Shown piece after piece: positions 1 through 11,928 of a stretch of 64,000 bases of DNA. Below the pieces are notes generated by a model. The model did not search any database. It was not told where the DNA came from and saw only the letters and a program-made list of their open reading frames with translations. The position numbers and the translations under genes are program-made. This stretch comes from Hybos culiciformis (taxonomy: Eukaryota > Arthropoda > Insecta > Diptera > Hybotidae): assembly GCA_964007475.1 (NCBI GenBank), contig OZ023275.1:40481381-40545380 (forward strand), given 5' to 3'. Numbering within the stretch: the first letter of the stretch is position 1; every line of letters starts with the position of its first letter.

Positions 1-1887
<1,887 letters not shown>

Positions 1888-2060
1888 TTTTATTTGAAAA
1901 TAAAAAAATAATTAATAAAATAAAGTTTTATTTTGTTGAATACATTTTGAAAAAAAAAATAAAAAAATTCTTCTCTATGCAATTTTATATGTTTCTTTTT
2001 ATTATTAATAATGCAAAAAAACAAATTTAGTTCGAATTGAAATTGATTTAGTGCATTCTA

Positions 2061-2068
2061 TGACGTCA
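2061..2068. promoter_or_regulatory. CRE-like palindrome TGACGTCA
   Basis: A perfect TGACGTCA, the CREB/ATF-type site, lies 174 bp upstream of the deltex ATG in the likely promoter. The motif is directly visible; use by CREB/ATF factors is inferred. Confidence 0.4.
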
Positions 2069-2392
2069 CGGAGTCATTAAATAAGTTACGCACACTACAC
2101 TTGTTATCTTTATAATCTACACGAACTGTTAAAAATTTAATCTAAACTGCACGAGTTTGCTAATTGCGTTAGGAGCGGAGGAAAGCTAAGTTATTTTTTT
2201 GGCTATAGATCACCTACGGTCACAATTCAGACAATTTGGGGCTATAATTTATCCAACAATTATCGGAATTATGATGCATAAACAAAATTATATTTTAACT
2301 TCGGTTGCTCAGAATTTATACACCCATTATAGGTTTCCTTCATAGCAATTTCTCAAAAACAAACACGCACAACCTGAATTGAAGTGTTTTTA

Positions 2393-2741
2393 GGGTTGCC
2401 AGATGAAACCTTAAATATTACCAGACAAAATTTTGAAATAATAAAACAAAATGAAGGCTGCTGCAGTAAAAAAATTTAAATTTCAACGTTTTCAAATTTG
2501 TTATACCATTTTGACCGTTTACTTGTACTTAAATCAAAACATTTGAGCGACAAAAAAAAAATACCTGAAATTAGAAGAATGTGGAAACATAAAAAACATC
2601 TAATCAATTGTATTTTCCGCAAAATAATAAGCATCGGGTGGAATACCGGACAAATGTATGTCCGGTCCTTCCCATTTTTTCCTACCGGACAAGTAGTTGA
2701 ATTAACGGACTGTCCGGTTCAATACCGAATACCTGGCAATC
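2393..2741. repeat. Candidate small inverted-repeat element with CCGGAC motifs
   Basis: The block starts GGGTTGCCAG and ends CTGGCAATC, which are near-complementary ends. It contains CCGGAC/GTCCGG four times (near 2648, 2661, 2682, 2712), two of them forming a hairpin around ATGTAT. Short repeats with GGTTGCCAG ends and CCGGAC cores look familiar from insect genomes (recollection only). No convincing target duplication was seen, so this may be a fragment of a MITE. Confidence 0.4.
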
Positions 2742-3023
2742 GTAAGTGTTTTGATATTAAGTTCGACACTGCTGTGGGAAGCCGGTTAATATCAAACTTG
2801 TATAAAAAATTAAAAATAAAAAAAATACATACTCAAACAACAAGATGTGAGTGTTTATATTTATATTAAAAAAAAATTTACACTCAAGAAACTGTAGACT
2901 ACTTCAGGCAGTAGAGATGTCACTAATTTTTATACGTAATTTTATTTTTATCTCGCATTTGCAATTAATCACAAACCAAAAATAATATAGCTTTCCTTTT
3001 TTAATTTTGACAGCCGTAAATAT

Positions 3024-3031
3024 CTTTTTCC
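3024..3031 (+). promoter_or_regulatory. Possible 5' TOP start of RpL7A
   Basis: CTTTTTCC begins a pyrimidine-rich run about 108 bp before the RpL7A ATG. Ribosomal protein mRNAs usually start with C followed by pyrimidines, the TOP element that gives TOR-dependent translation. The exact start is inferred. Confidence 0.35.
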
Positions 3032-3131
3032 GTTTTCGTTCTTTTTTCAAGTTTTTCCACGTGTGTTAAGTCCATTTTTTTGAGACTTTTCGGAAAATTA
3101 ATAAATAATTTCCAAAAAAAAATAATTAAAA

Positions 3132-5675
3132 ATGGTCGTTAAAAAGGTATTTAATTTATATTTTATTCGATGATTTAAAAACAAGAAATTATTTAGTGTG
3201 GGAAATATGGCAGACCAAAATTTTGAGTTCAATCAATAATTCAATGTTTTTTTTCGGTTTGGGTGGACTCGTGTAGATTTTTTTTTTTTATTTTAAAAAC
3301 TAATGAATATTTTTTTACGCTGTAATTTAGTTGATTTAAAAAAATATATATAAATTCCTTTCTTTAATCTTAAAAAAAGAGGTAGAAAAAAAAACACTGT
3401 AGGTACCTATTATCACCATGATATGATAGGTTTAGGTACAATACCATTGTGAAGCCTGAATAAAATTCTTAATAAATAATCGTTCAACGGGGCAGTTCCT
3501 TAACAATGAAGGTCCCAAAAACCAAATCGTAAGAAGTCACTTGAAACAGCAACGAAAACTTGTTTTAATTTTGATTTGCTTTCGGGTAATGAATATAGCC
3601 GCATAGGTTGGTACCTAGATATTGTCGATTATGAACACATTGTCTTTTAAATGAGTGCTTTTTTACTCAAATAATGAAGATGACAGGTTATTAAAATCAT
3701 GAGTAATTGGTCGTATAATGCTAGGAAATAAGCAGAGCAAAAATAGAAAATTAACTTGAACTTTTTATTTACTTATTTTAGCCAATTAAGAAGAAGAAGC
3801 CCGTAACCAAAAAGGTTGCACCAGCTCCATTGGCTGTTAAGAAACCGGTTGTAACGAAGATAGTGAATCCATTATTTGAGAAGCGACCAAAAAATTTTGG
3901 CATTGGTAAGTTTTTGTTTTGTTGGAATTTTTATTTATTTTTTTTAACGTAATTCCATAAAGCTTCCCAGCACTTATCTTTCTACTTTTCCTAGTATTAT
4001 ATATATCTTTTATATCTTCGTTTATCTAAATCACAAAATAAACAAATAAAAAAACTTTGAAGATCTGAACGCAGAAAGAAATTGTTCTTTTCTTAATTCG
4101 CGAGAACTTTTGGCAATTTCAGCTGGTTCTTACGAACCTAAAAAATTTAGGAAATAGTTCGTGCGAATCTGTACGATCCGGCTAAATCCCACCATTGGTT
4201 ATGATAATTGTTTATACATTATTTTTAACTTCATTTGTATTTCGAAATTAAGAATAAATTTAATTTTGATAAAAGTTGATTTCTCTTCATTTTTATATTT
4301 TTGAGCATTTCTACTTTTAAAAATTCTTACGAATTAGTGCCAAGATTATCTATTCAATGATGTTGAATTTCTTCAACTGAACAATGAACTAGAAATATTT
4401 TCAAAAGAAAATAAGCTCAATTGAAATTGTGGTCATTGACATTCTGAGAATAGTTTTAAATAAATTTCAAATAAATACTTATGGATGCGCCAAATTAAGA
4501 CATTTAAAAATATATACCTATAACCATTAATACATAAAAATTTTAAGAAATATAATTTCCTTTTAGGTCAAAATGTCCAACCAAAGCGTGATTTATCTCG
4601 TTTTGTCAAATGGCCAAAATACATTCGAACTCAACGTCAAAAAACTGTTTTGCAAAAACGTTTGAAAGTACCACCGCCAATCAATCAGTTCAGTCAAACA
4701 TTGGACAAGACAACAGCTGTTAAATTATTCAAATTACTAGAGAAATATCGCCCAGAATCAGTTTTGGCTAAAAAACAACGTTTGAAGAAAATTGCTGAAG
4801 CAAAAGCTAAAGGAAAAAGTGTCCAGCCCAAGAAAAAGCCACTTTTTATAAGATCCGGCACAAATACAATTACAAAATTGGTTGAACAAAAGAAAGCCCA
4901 ATTAGTAGTGATTGCTCATGATGTAGATCCAATTGAAGTTAGTTCATTTTTTTTATCGTTTGCTAGTAGTTTGTGCTTATATATAGGATTATTAAAATTA
5001 TTAAATAACTTCATCACAATTTTAAAAACAAATCTGGCTTAGTACCAATAATTGTTGTACCTAATATATTCCGTTCGAAATTAAGATTAATTTTTTTTTT
5101 TTGATAAAATTTAAAATCTTCATTTTTCTATTGTGGAACATTTGTAGACCTAAAAAATCTAACGGGTTGGTGCTACGATTATTTTTATTCAATGATGTTT
5201 AATTTCTTCAACTGAACAGTGAACTAGAAATATTTTCAAAAGAAAATAAAGCTCAATTGAAAATGTGGTCATAGACATTCTGAGAATTGATTTTGTTGAA
5301 TTTCAAAAAAAATATATTTTTATTTTCAATATTATATTAATAAATAAATGTTTAACTTTCTATTTTTAGTTGGTTCTTTTCTTACCAGCTTTATGCCGTA
5401 AAATGGGAGTACCGTATTGCATTGTTAAGGGTAAAGCACGTTTGGGACTTTTAGTACGACGTAAAACATGCACCTGTGTTGCTTTAACTTCAGTTGATCC
5501 AAATGATAAAGCTAATTTGGGTAAAGTTGTTGAAGCAGTCAAGACGAATTATAATGATCGTCATGATGAAATTCGTCGTCACTGGGGTGGTGGCATTTTG
5601 GGTTCAAAGAGTTTAGCTCGCATCGCTAAATTAGAAAGAGCTAAAGCACGTGAATTGGCACAAAAACAAGGTTAA
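3132..5675 (+). CDS. RpL7A: 60S ribosomal protein L7A (eL8)
   Basis: eL8 is a structural protein of the large ribosomal subunit and a member of the L7Ae/L30e kink-turn RNA-binding family. Four exons: 3132-3146, 3782-3905, 4567-4937 and 5370-5675, phases 0, 1, 0, giving 271 residues, close to the animal family length. The N-terminus is the usual lysine-rich tail (MVVKKPIKKKKP); then [20 protein letters not shown]; the L7Ae core includes [40 protein letters not shown] and [13 protein letters not shown]; the end is ARELAQKQG. The first coding exon is only five codons. The last AAG/TTG junction across intron 3 restores the invariant PIELV. Introns 2 and 3 carry a duplicated box C/D snoRNA, fitting the family habit of hosting snoRNAs in ribosomal protein genes. 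A 130-codon frame that appears to run on past 4937 is read-through into intron 3. Confidence 0.97.
4350..4453 (+). ncRNA. Box C/D snoRNA in RpL7A intron 2
   Basis: Sense-strand intronic. A perfect 6-bp terminal stem (CTATTC at 4350-4355 with GAATAG at 4448-4453) brackets a C box ATGATGT at 4357 and a D box CTGA at 4444-4447. An internal D' CTGA is at 4377-4380, followed by a weak C'. Length is 104 nt. Box C/D RNAs direct rRNA 2'-O-methylation. The guide stretches are the bases just before D' (TTTCTTCAA) and D (TCATTGACATT). The D box ends 113 bp before the 3' exon, a usual distance. Vertebrate RPL7A introns host U24 and U36, but I cannot assign this to either. Confidence 0.8.
5187..5287 (+). 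ncRNA. Paralogous box C/D snoRNA in RpL7A intron 3
   Basis: Clear duplicate of the intron 2 snoRNA: same C box ATGATGT (5192), D' CTGA (5212-5215) and D CTGA (5280-5283), with most intervening bases shared. The terminal stem is 4 bp (ATTC/GAAT). The D' guide TTTCTTCAA is unchanged. The D guide differs by one base inside the segment (TCATAGACATT against TCATTGACATT). Homology extends somewhat upstream of the C box, so a segment of intron was duplicated. Confidence 0.78.
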
Positions 5676-5730
5676 GTCGATGTTGCCAGTTATATAAGAT
5701 TATATTTGTACTTTTGGACAATGGATAAGA

Positions 5731-5736
5731 AATAAA
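5731..5736 (+). terminator. RpL7A poly(A) signal
   Basis: AATAAA lies 55 bp after the RpL7A stop codon, the first canonical signal downstream, consistent with the short 3' UTR typical of ribosomal protein genes. Confidence 0.65.
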
Positions 5737-6076
5737 TTTGTATGAAGTCGTACAAAAAAAAATTAAAGAATAGTTTTAATTTTAAAATAATCCACAAAGT
5801 ATTTAATTAAAATATTACAGATAAATTTCTTTCTATTTTAAAATGTATCAATTTGGTACTGAGAATGTCCCGCTCGAAGTTTCGCTAAATATTTTATTCC
5901 AGAAAATATGAAATATTAAAAGAACTTTATATCAAAAATAGAATTTATTTTAAAATATAATAAACCAAAAATCAATTCATTTTTATCATTACAAGAGTCA
6001 CATATAATTACTTTACAACTTTCAAATACATAAATAAGAAAAAAAATAATAAAAAATAAAAATTAAATATAAGTTT
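5737..6076. other. Intergenic, convergent 3' ends
   Basis: AT-rich spacer between the 3' ends of RpL7A (+) and the first Myb-like gene (-). No coding potential or repeat was recognised. Confidence 0.5.
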
Positions 6077-7288
6077 TTATTTATTAGCAATTTTAAGTTT
6101 AGCACGTTCAATTTCCAATTTTTCTTGTTCAATTTTAAAATTATTGGCGACTCTTTGTTTTTCAATCTCTAGCTTAAATTTTGTATTTTCCTCTTCTTTT
6201 AATTGTATATTCTTTTCAAATTCAAATTTTTCTTTTTCTAAAATTAATCGTTTTTCTTTCAGTAACAATTCACTTTCATATTTTAATTTTTCTAGTTCAT
6301 TTTTTTGTGAACAAATTTCAATCCTTCTTTTATGAAATTCGGAAATAAGATCTGATGCATTCTTCTTTCTTTTTCTTGAATTTGAATTATATTGAGATAT
6401 TGAGGGTTTTAATTTCTTAAATTTTGAAGTATTTTCAAATTTTTCAAAGTGAATTTCAGAATCTTCGGACGGTTCTTCAGAACTACCATCTTGTTGAATT
6501 GCGTTGCTTTCAATTGGTGCGTCACTGCTAAAGTGAACAGAATCTTCTTCTAATGGATTCATTACCACAAGTTCATCAGATTTATAAGAAAAGTTATCGG
6601 TTTCTTTCTTCGCACCATAAATTTTGCTTAAAATATCAAAATGTGGACAAATTTTCGTAATATGATCTGAAAAAAATTATCAACTAGCTTTATAAACATA
6701 TTTGAAAAAAATTCATAATATAAAAGAATGAGATATTTAATTATTAAAGGTTCCTATACACACTTTTTACTGATTCAGATTCCATATCTGCTCCTGTGTT
6801 GATTTTCCATTGAATAGCACTTGAATATAATTTTCGCATATTCCACACTTTTGCTTTGATCTGAGCTATAGTCACATTCAATGGAACTTCTAACAGAAGT
6901 TTTGCATAAAAAACTGTTGCTGATGGTTTCTAAAATGAAAAAAATTTTAACGATTGAACACAATAATTATAGATAGACATATACTATCTGATTATCTAGT
7001 ATTCTACTAGATCTACTGGAGGTGTTGGCTATTTAAAATCTGTGGATCAAAATTTGACCCCACCTACTTGATTCCGCAATTAAGAAAAGTGGCTCACCAT
7101 TTGATTTAGAATCACAGTAGTCAGTCATATTATACTCACTCAACACTCACCTCTAGATATAAATTATTCCGAACTATTGTTAATAAATATTTTAACACTT
7201 GTATTTCCTCTCGTGTTGTCCACTTTTTGGTACATACTCGAATTCTAGTTTTTTTCGATTGATCTGCAGGAATGGTGGCCATGGCCAT
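6077..7288 (-). CDS. Harbinger-type Myb/SANT-like protein with C-terminal coiled coil (copy 1)
   Basis: Three exons: 7151-7288, 6764-6929 and 6077-6666, phases 0 and 1, giving about 297 residues. Two in-frame ATGs, 7288 and 7282, could start it. Residues about 15-100 form a Myb/SANT-like trihelical DNA-binding domain: CTKKWTTREEIQVLKYLL, KPSATVFYAKLL, then IKAKVWNMRKLYSSAIQW. An acidic middle (EEPSEDSEIHFE) and a basic patch (RKRKKN) lead into about 100 residues of charged heptads (EKLKYESELLLKEKRLILEK). This is the layout of the Myb-like partner encoded by PIF/Harbinger transposons, which binds DNA and brings the transposase to the nucleus. It is divergent from the transposase-like gene at 8116. 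The exon 2 donor (GTGTGT at 6763) is non-ideal and was picked by phase and by the paralogue at 9785-11144. The stop codon overlaps an AATAAA. Confidence 0.72.
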
Positions 7289-8115
7289 TCAATTTTTTTA
7301 AAATTATCAATTATAAAAATTGTAAAACAATAATATAAATAATTTTATTTGAAAATTTTTGTTTATTTTTGCAAACTAAATTATAAGAGGAAAAGATGTT
7401 TGACGTATTGATGTAAATACCAGCACCAGCAAATATTTTTTACCAGGTTAAAAGTTTTTAACAGGTTAAATTTTTTTGTGCTTTTAACAGACGCCTCATG
7501 TGTTTTGTTAGTTAAAAAAAAATAAAAAACTTAATTTTAATAAATTTGATAAGATATTTTTTTATTGTTTTTTTTTATTATACTTTGAATTATTATATTA
7601 TTATAATTTGTATTAAACATAATTTGTTATTAATATTATAATTTGTTAAAGATATGTAAACAATGGCTGTTTTTCTTTTTTTTGTGATTCTTTTTAAAGA
7701 TTTTGTAGTGGCAACACTAAAGCTGTCAAAAATATAATAAAAGAAACCAAAATAAACAAATCATTGGATTTGGATCAAGGGAAAAAGGGGGAAAAAGGGG
7801 GAAAAAAGTAAATAAGAAGTCGACGTCAGTTCTTCTTACAAATTATCGGTCTATTTTTGACAGCCCTGTTCTGTTTATAATTTAAAAGGTAAATAATAAT
7901 AATTAATATCAAATCTGATCCGGAAGGCCGTAGCCGTACGCCCGTACATACCGAAAGGCGGGAAAGATTCTATTTTATTTAAATCCATAATTATAGAAAA
8001 CAAATGAAAGAGAAGAAGTAAAAATAAAGTTTCTTAATATTTTACATTTTAAATGTAAAATAAGTTGAACTAGTTAAGACTAAATAATAAAATTAACAAA
8101 TTAAGCCCAAAAATA
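7289..8115. other. Divergent promoter region of Myb-like gene 1 and transposase-like gene
   Basis: 827 bp between two outward-reading starts. It contains a short tandem repeat of GAAAAAGGGG units (7781-7806), a GC-rich inverted patch (CCGGAAGGCCGTAGCCGTAC around 7919-7965) and two similar ACAGGTTAAA-type direct repeats near 7445-7470. No Harbinger terminal inverted repeat was recognised. Confidence 0.5.
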
Positions 8116-9570
8116 ATGCCAGGAAACAATAAAAAGAAGCTTGTGGAGGATTTATTACAATACACAGCCGATGAACTAGAGTTCATGAGTTATTCGGGTA
8201 TGGGTAGATAGATATTCATCATGTAACTAAGTGCTCATCTCTCCATGGAGATAAAAATTTTAATTTATTTAATTTATTTTTCGTACAGATTCTGAAGTTG
8301 ATGACATTTTGGATGATTTAGATGATAACTTAGAAATTATTTCATCGTTTAGATATAGCTTTCAGAGACGTGTTCCTAAGAGTAATTGGTTTGAATCAAC
8401 CTTACCCAACTTAACCAAAGAAAGTTTCAAAGCAAAGCTATGTGTTACTAAAGAACAATTTAATTTAATTTTGAAGCTCATCAAAGATCATGAAGTGTAC
8501 AAAGGTAGAAATTCTAGCAGACAGTTCAGCCTAGCTTTTCAACTGTCTTTAGTATTATACAGGCTGGGATCAAACGGGGAGGATTCATCTCTTGGAAAAA
8601 TTGCTTCTCTGTTTGGAGTTGGAAATGGTGGAACTATAGATAAAGTGACAGGTACATATTATAATCTATCTTAGTAATTGAAAAATTCAATTTCATTTCC
8701 CATTTCTAAATTGTGTTTAGTAAGAGTTCGTAGGAACCTATTTATCCATAACAAAAATCTCATTCTAAAATGTCGATAGTATGATTGAAAAAATCTGGAA
8801 TAACATTTAATAATTTTTTAGATAGAGTTTTTGAAAGCTTATTGGCCCTAGAAGAATTTTTTATACAATGGCCAAGTGAGCAAGAGAAAGAAAAAATTAT
8901 TATTAACACTTATGATGAGCTTCCTGATTGCGTTGGTTACATAGGAAGCACTGAAATTCGACTTTTCGAAGCGCCAATACACGATAAAATTAAGTATTCT
9001 TCTAAAGGAAATGTATACTCTATAAAATTACAAGCTATTTGTGATTATAACTGCCGCATTAGACACATTACAACTGGTTATCCTGGCAGCTTAAATGACA
9101 CGAAAATATTTACAGATAGTGAAATAGGTAAAAACCCAAAAAAATTCGTTTCTGGTGAGCAGTGGATAGCAGGAGGAATTTCGCAAAGATTAACAACCCA
9201 TGTTTTAACGCCATTTGAAAAAAAAGAAAATTTTAATACTCAAAAACAACTATTCAATAGAACCTTAAATAAATATCGGGTTCGGATTGAGCATTGTTTT
9301 GGATTTCTCAAAGAGAAATTTAAATCATTGAAAGAATTAAAAGTTCGAATTTCGAATGAGGAATCACATATGTTTGCCACTAAATGGATCAGAGTATGTT
9401 GCATTTTATATAACATTATCTTACCTTATTTGGATGATAATGAATTAGATTTTTTTGTTTCAACTTTTCATATAACTAATGAAAATGAATTAACGGAAAC
9501 AGAAAATGAAGATATGGATAAAGATGCAATTAAAAAAAGAAAAGATTTAATTCAAATATTGCTTCAATAA
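8116..9570 (+). CDS. HARBI1-like / PIF-Harbinger DDE nuclease homologue, catalytic residues lost
   Basis: Three exons: 8116-8197, 8289-8651 and 8822-9570, phases 1 and 1, giving about 397 residues with no internal stop. The N-terminal helical part (FNLILKLIKDHE, SLVLYRLGSNGEDSSLGKIA) is the helix-turn-helix region of the family. The DDE_Tnp_4 fold follows: CVGYIGSTEIRLFEAP, SIKLQAICDYNCRIRHITTG, YPGSLNDTKIF, WIAGGISQRLTTHVLTPF, YRVRIEHCFGFLKEKF. Active relatives usually read DGT in the first motif and ADSAYPL in the fourth; here they read GST and AGGISQRL, so two catalytic Asp are Gly while the final Glu (IEHCFG) remains. Such a protein could bind DNA but should not cut. It lies between two Myb-like paralogues. 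It may be a domesticated gene or a recently dead transposon copy; the open frame and intact splice sites favour the first. Confidence 0.85.
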
Positions 9571-9595
9571 TGCTGAGCTAAAAAAAGGATATAAA

Positions 9596-9601
9596 AATAA
9601 A
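9596..9601 (+). terminator. Poly(A) signal of the transposase-like gene
   Basis: AATAAA 26 bp after the stop codon at 9570. Confidence 0.55.
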
Positions 9602-9784
9602 GTTTACTGCTTTTTATACCATTACATTTCTTTTTATTAATAAAATAAACTTTAAAATTAATTTAAAATGAATTTTTCTATAAATATTTACAAACAAAAA
9701 GTATACTACTAACTTCTCAAAAAAAAAAATTTAGTTACTCATATTTACTTTAACAAAACATCAGCAATTTTATCGAAAAAAAAT

Positions 9785-11144
9785 TTATTTATTAATCTTT
9801 ATTTTCGCACGTTCAATTTCTAATTTTTGAATCTCAATTTTAAAATTGTTTTCAATCTTTTGTTTTTCAATTTCCAGCTTTAACTTATTATTTTCCTCTT
9901 TTTTCAAACGCAAACTTTTTTCAAATTCAAATTTTGCTCTTTCTAAACCTAACTCCTCTTCTTTTATTTTTAGCTCTCTTTCAAATTTTAATTTTTCAAT
10001 TTCGTTTTTTTCAGAAAGGACTTCTACCCTTTTTTTTTGAAACTCAGAAATAAGATCAGAAGAGTTTTTCTTTTTTTTCTTTCTCGGAACTGGTGTTGCT
10101 TCTAATACGTCTTTAAATTTTGGAGTCCTTTTATCGTTTGCATTATTTTCAAATTGCATTTCAGATTCCTCAGATGGCTCTTCAGAAAATGCTCTTTGTG
10201 GAACATTTTCGTTTTCCATTTCAATGTCTGCAGTGTTTCCAGAAAAGAAACCGTAATCTTCATCTAAAGGCGAATTCGTATGATCACCTAATGATTCATC
10301 ATATGCATATGAGATGTCGATATCTGATGTATTGTTACCATAAATTGCGTCCAAAATGTCGAAATGAGGACAATACCGTCGTATATTCTCTAAAATTAAA
10401 AAAAATGTTATATGTCATCAATATTAACATACCCAAAACTTAATATTTATTAAACTAATATTTTGTTATCCTCTTACCATTCATGGAAGAACCAGGCTCC
10501 TGGTTTGTTTCTGTGTTGTTCATCCGTTGAATTGCGTTGATGTATAATTTTCGTAGATTTGACACTTTTGCTTTCAATTGTGAAACAGAAACATTTTTTA
10601 AAGGTATCTGTTCTAAAAGTTTTGCATAATAAGATGCTGCTGAAGGTTTCTAATGATAGAAAAAAGATAAATTTGCTTTGAAGTTTTTTTTTATTTATTT
10701 ATAATTATTCGCATTTATAAGGATTCAGAAGTATCAATGTGTTTCTAATTGTTACATTTAATCTGTTATAATTATTTCTAAATTAGTAGAATTTTTAATT
10801 TCCATAAATTATAAGTTAAATTACTTTAAAACTAATTAAAGTCTGTTTAAATAAAAATAATATGTATTGAAATACAACATCACAAATAGGTAGGTAGTTA
10901 CCCTTACAGCTCAAAGCAGGAAAGTAGCTAATCATTAACAATAACTTTTTATCAAATATATAGCTAGGTAGGTACTTACTTCTATTTCCATATTTTCTTG
11001 CACGGTTCTTAATAAATATTGCAAAATTGTAATTTCCTCTTTAATTGACCATTTCTTTGTATATAATCGAAATCTTCTTTTTTTCTCCTCTTTTGGTGGA
11101 GAATACAATGAAAATGGTTCTTGTTTAACAGTTTCCAGTTCCAT
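9785..11144 (-). CDS. Harbinger-type Myb/SANT-like protein with C-terminal coiled coil (copy 2)
   Basis: Three exons: 10980-11144, 10478-10649 and 9785-10389, phases 0 and 1, 313 residues. The start is the ATG at 11144 (MELETVKQEPFSLYSP). The Myb/SANT-like domain (YTKKWSIKEEITILQYLL, KPSAASYYAKLLEQIP, LKAKVSNLRKLYINAI), then CPHFDILDAIYG, an acidic stretch (EEPSEESEMQFE), a basic patch (PRKKKKKNSSD) and a long charged coiled coil match the gene at 6077-7288 throughout, with both introns in the same places and phases. They are therefore gene duplicates, not convergent domains. The gene converges with the transposase-like gene, leaving 214 bp between stop codons. The end reads AAT AAA TAA, so the poly(A) signal overlaps the stop codon as in copy 1. 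Confidence 0.8.
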
Positions 11145-11311
11145 TATAACAGCCAGCCTCTATTATAGCATTAATTCTAAAATTAATTTTCGATTTTTAA
11201 ATTTTTAAATATTAAGATTAAGAACCAATTTAAATTGCTAGATTTCTAGAGATGCATTTAAAATTTTTGTTTATGTTTTGATTAATTTATAATTATTATT
11301 ATTGTTCGTCA

Positions 11312-11928
11312 TAGTCTAAGAGCTCGCAACGTTTTTGGCACGTGATTTTAGCAATGCTCATTTTTTAAAATATTGTTAAATGCTACGGTGCAGGACCCAT
11401 AAGGGTAGTCTGGCTGTCAGATGACGTTGCGTTTACCCGTGGGAGCAGATCCAGGTAGGTCAAAGAAAAAATGCAAAATTACGTGATAATAGCACGATTT
11501 CTAGTTATGTCACTTGTTTGTGCTTATTATATGAAATGTTAATGCATCATTGCCAGACGGCTTCGGAGTTGTTAAGACCGTGCCAGACCTTGATTTATAA
11601 CAAAAAAAAACTTCAATTTCACGTCATTTTAGCAAGGCTGAAATTTTTATATGTTATAGATTGGATATTATATATACTACATCCAATTTGCCAGACGGAA
11701 ATACCGTTGCTAAATGGATGCCAGACCTATGTCATTTAAAAGTAATTTGTTTTTTTCATGTAATTTTGCATTTTTTTTACCTACTTGGTTCTGCTCCCAC
11801 GGGTAAACGCAACGTCGTCTGACAGCCAGACTACCTTTATGCGTCCTGCACCGTAGTATGGAACATTATATTAAAAAATGAGCCTTGCTAAAATCACGTG
11901 AATTCTTACGTTGCGAGCTCTTGGACTA
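11312..11928 (+). mobile_element. 617-bp TIR element, copy 1
   Basis: Ends are TAGTCTAAGAGCTCGCAACG and its near-complement CGTTGCGAGCTCTTGGACTA. The inverted repeats extend about 180 bp at each end at roughly 85-90% by eye (both contain TAGTCTGGCTGTCAGA and GTTTACCCGTGGGAGCAGA). A nearly identical, same-length copy lies inverted at 17711-18327. Flanks fit a TA target duplication (TA then GTCYAAGAG), as in Tc1/mariner-type MITEs, but TA is part of the palindromic end, so the superfamily is uncertain. The interior has repeated GCCAGAC motifs. A 73-codon frame inside has no recognised product. Confidence 0.85.

Larger units (their letters stand above)
1888..3131. other. Divergent deltex / RpL7A promoter region
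   Basis: About 1.24 kb separates the deltex ATG (minus) from the RpL7A ATG (plus). It holds the 5' UTRs and promoters of both, a perfect CRE palindrome at 2061, an inverted-repeat fragment at 2393-2741, and a pyrimidine run near 3024 suited to a ribosomal-protein TOP start. A 123-codon open frame at 2498-2869 looks non-coding, because it lies across the CCGGAC repeat fragment and lacks family features. Confidence 0.6.

Noticed and set aside
2498..2869. 123-codon plus-strand frame between deltex and RpL7A
   Set aside because: It runs across the CCGGAC inverted-repeat fragment, has no domain, and ends in low-complexity sequence; more likely chance.
3394..3700. Additional box C/D snoRNA in RpL7A intron 1
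   Set aside because: ATGATAT and CCTGAA occur near each other at 3418-3463, but no terminal stem or convincing guide arrangement was found.
4938..5042. C-terminal extension of the RpL7A exon 3 frame
   Set aside because: It is read-through of the GTTAGT donor; splicing to 5370 restores the conserved PIELVLFLP core.
6144..10443. Plus-strand frames opposite the two Myb-like genes
   Set aside because: Antisense shadows of the A-rich coiled-coil coding exons (Phe/Ser-rich).
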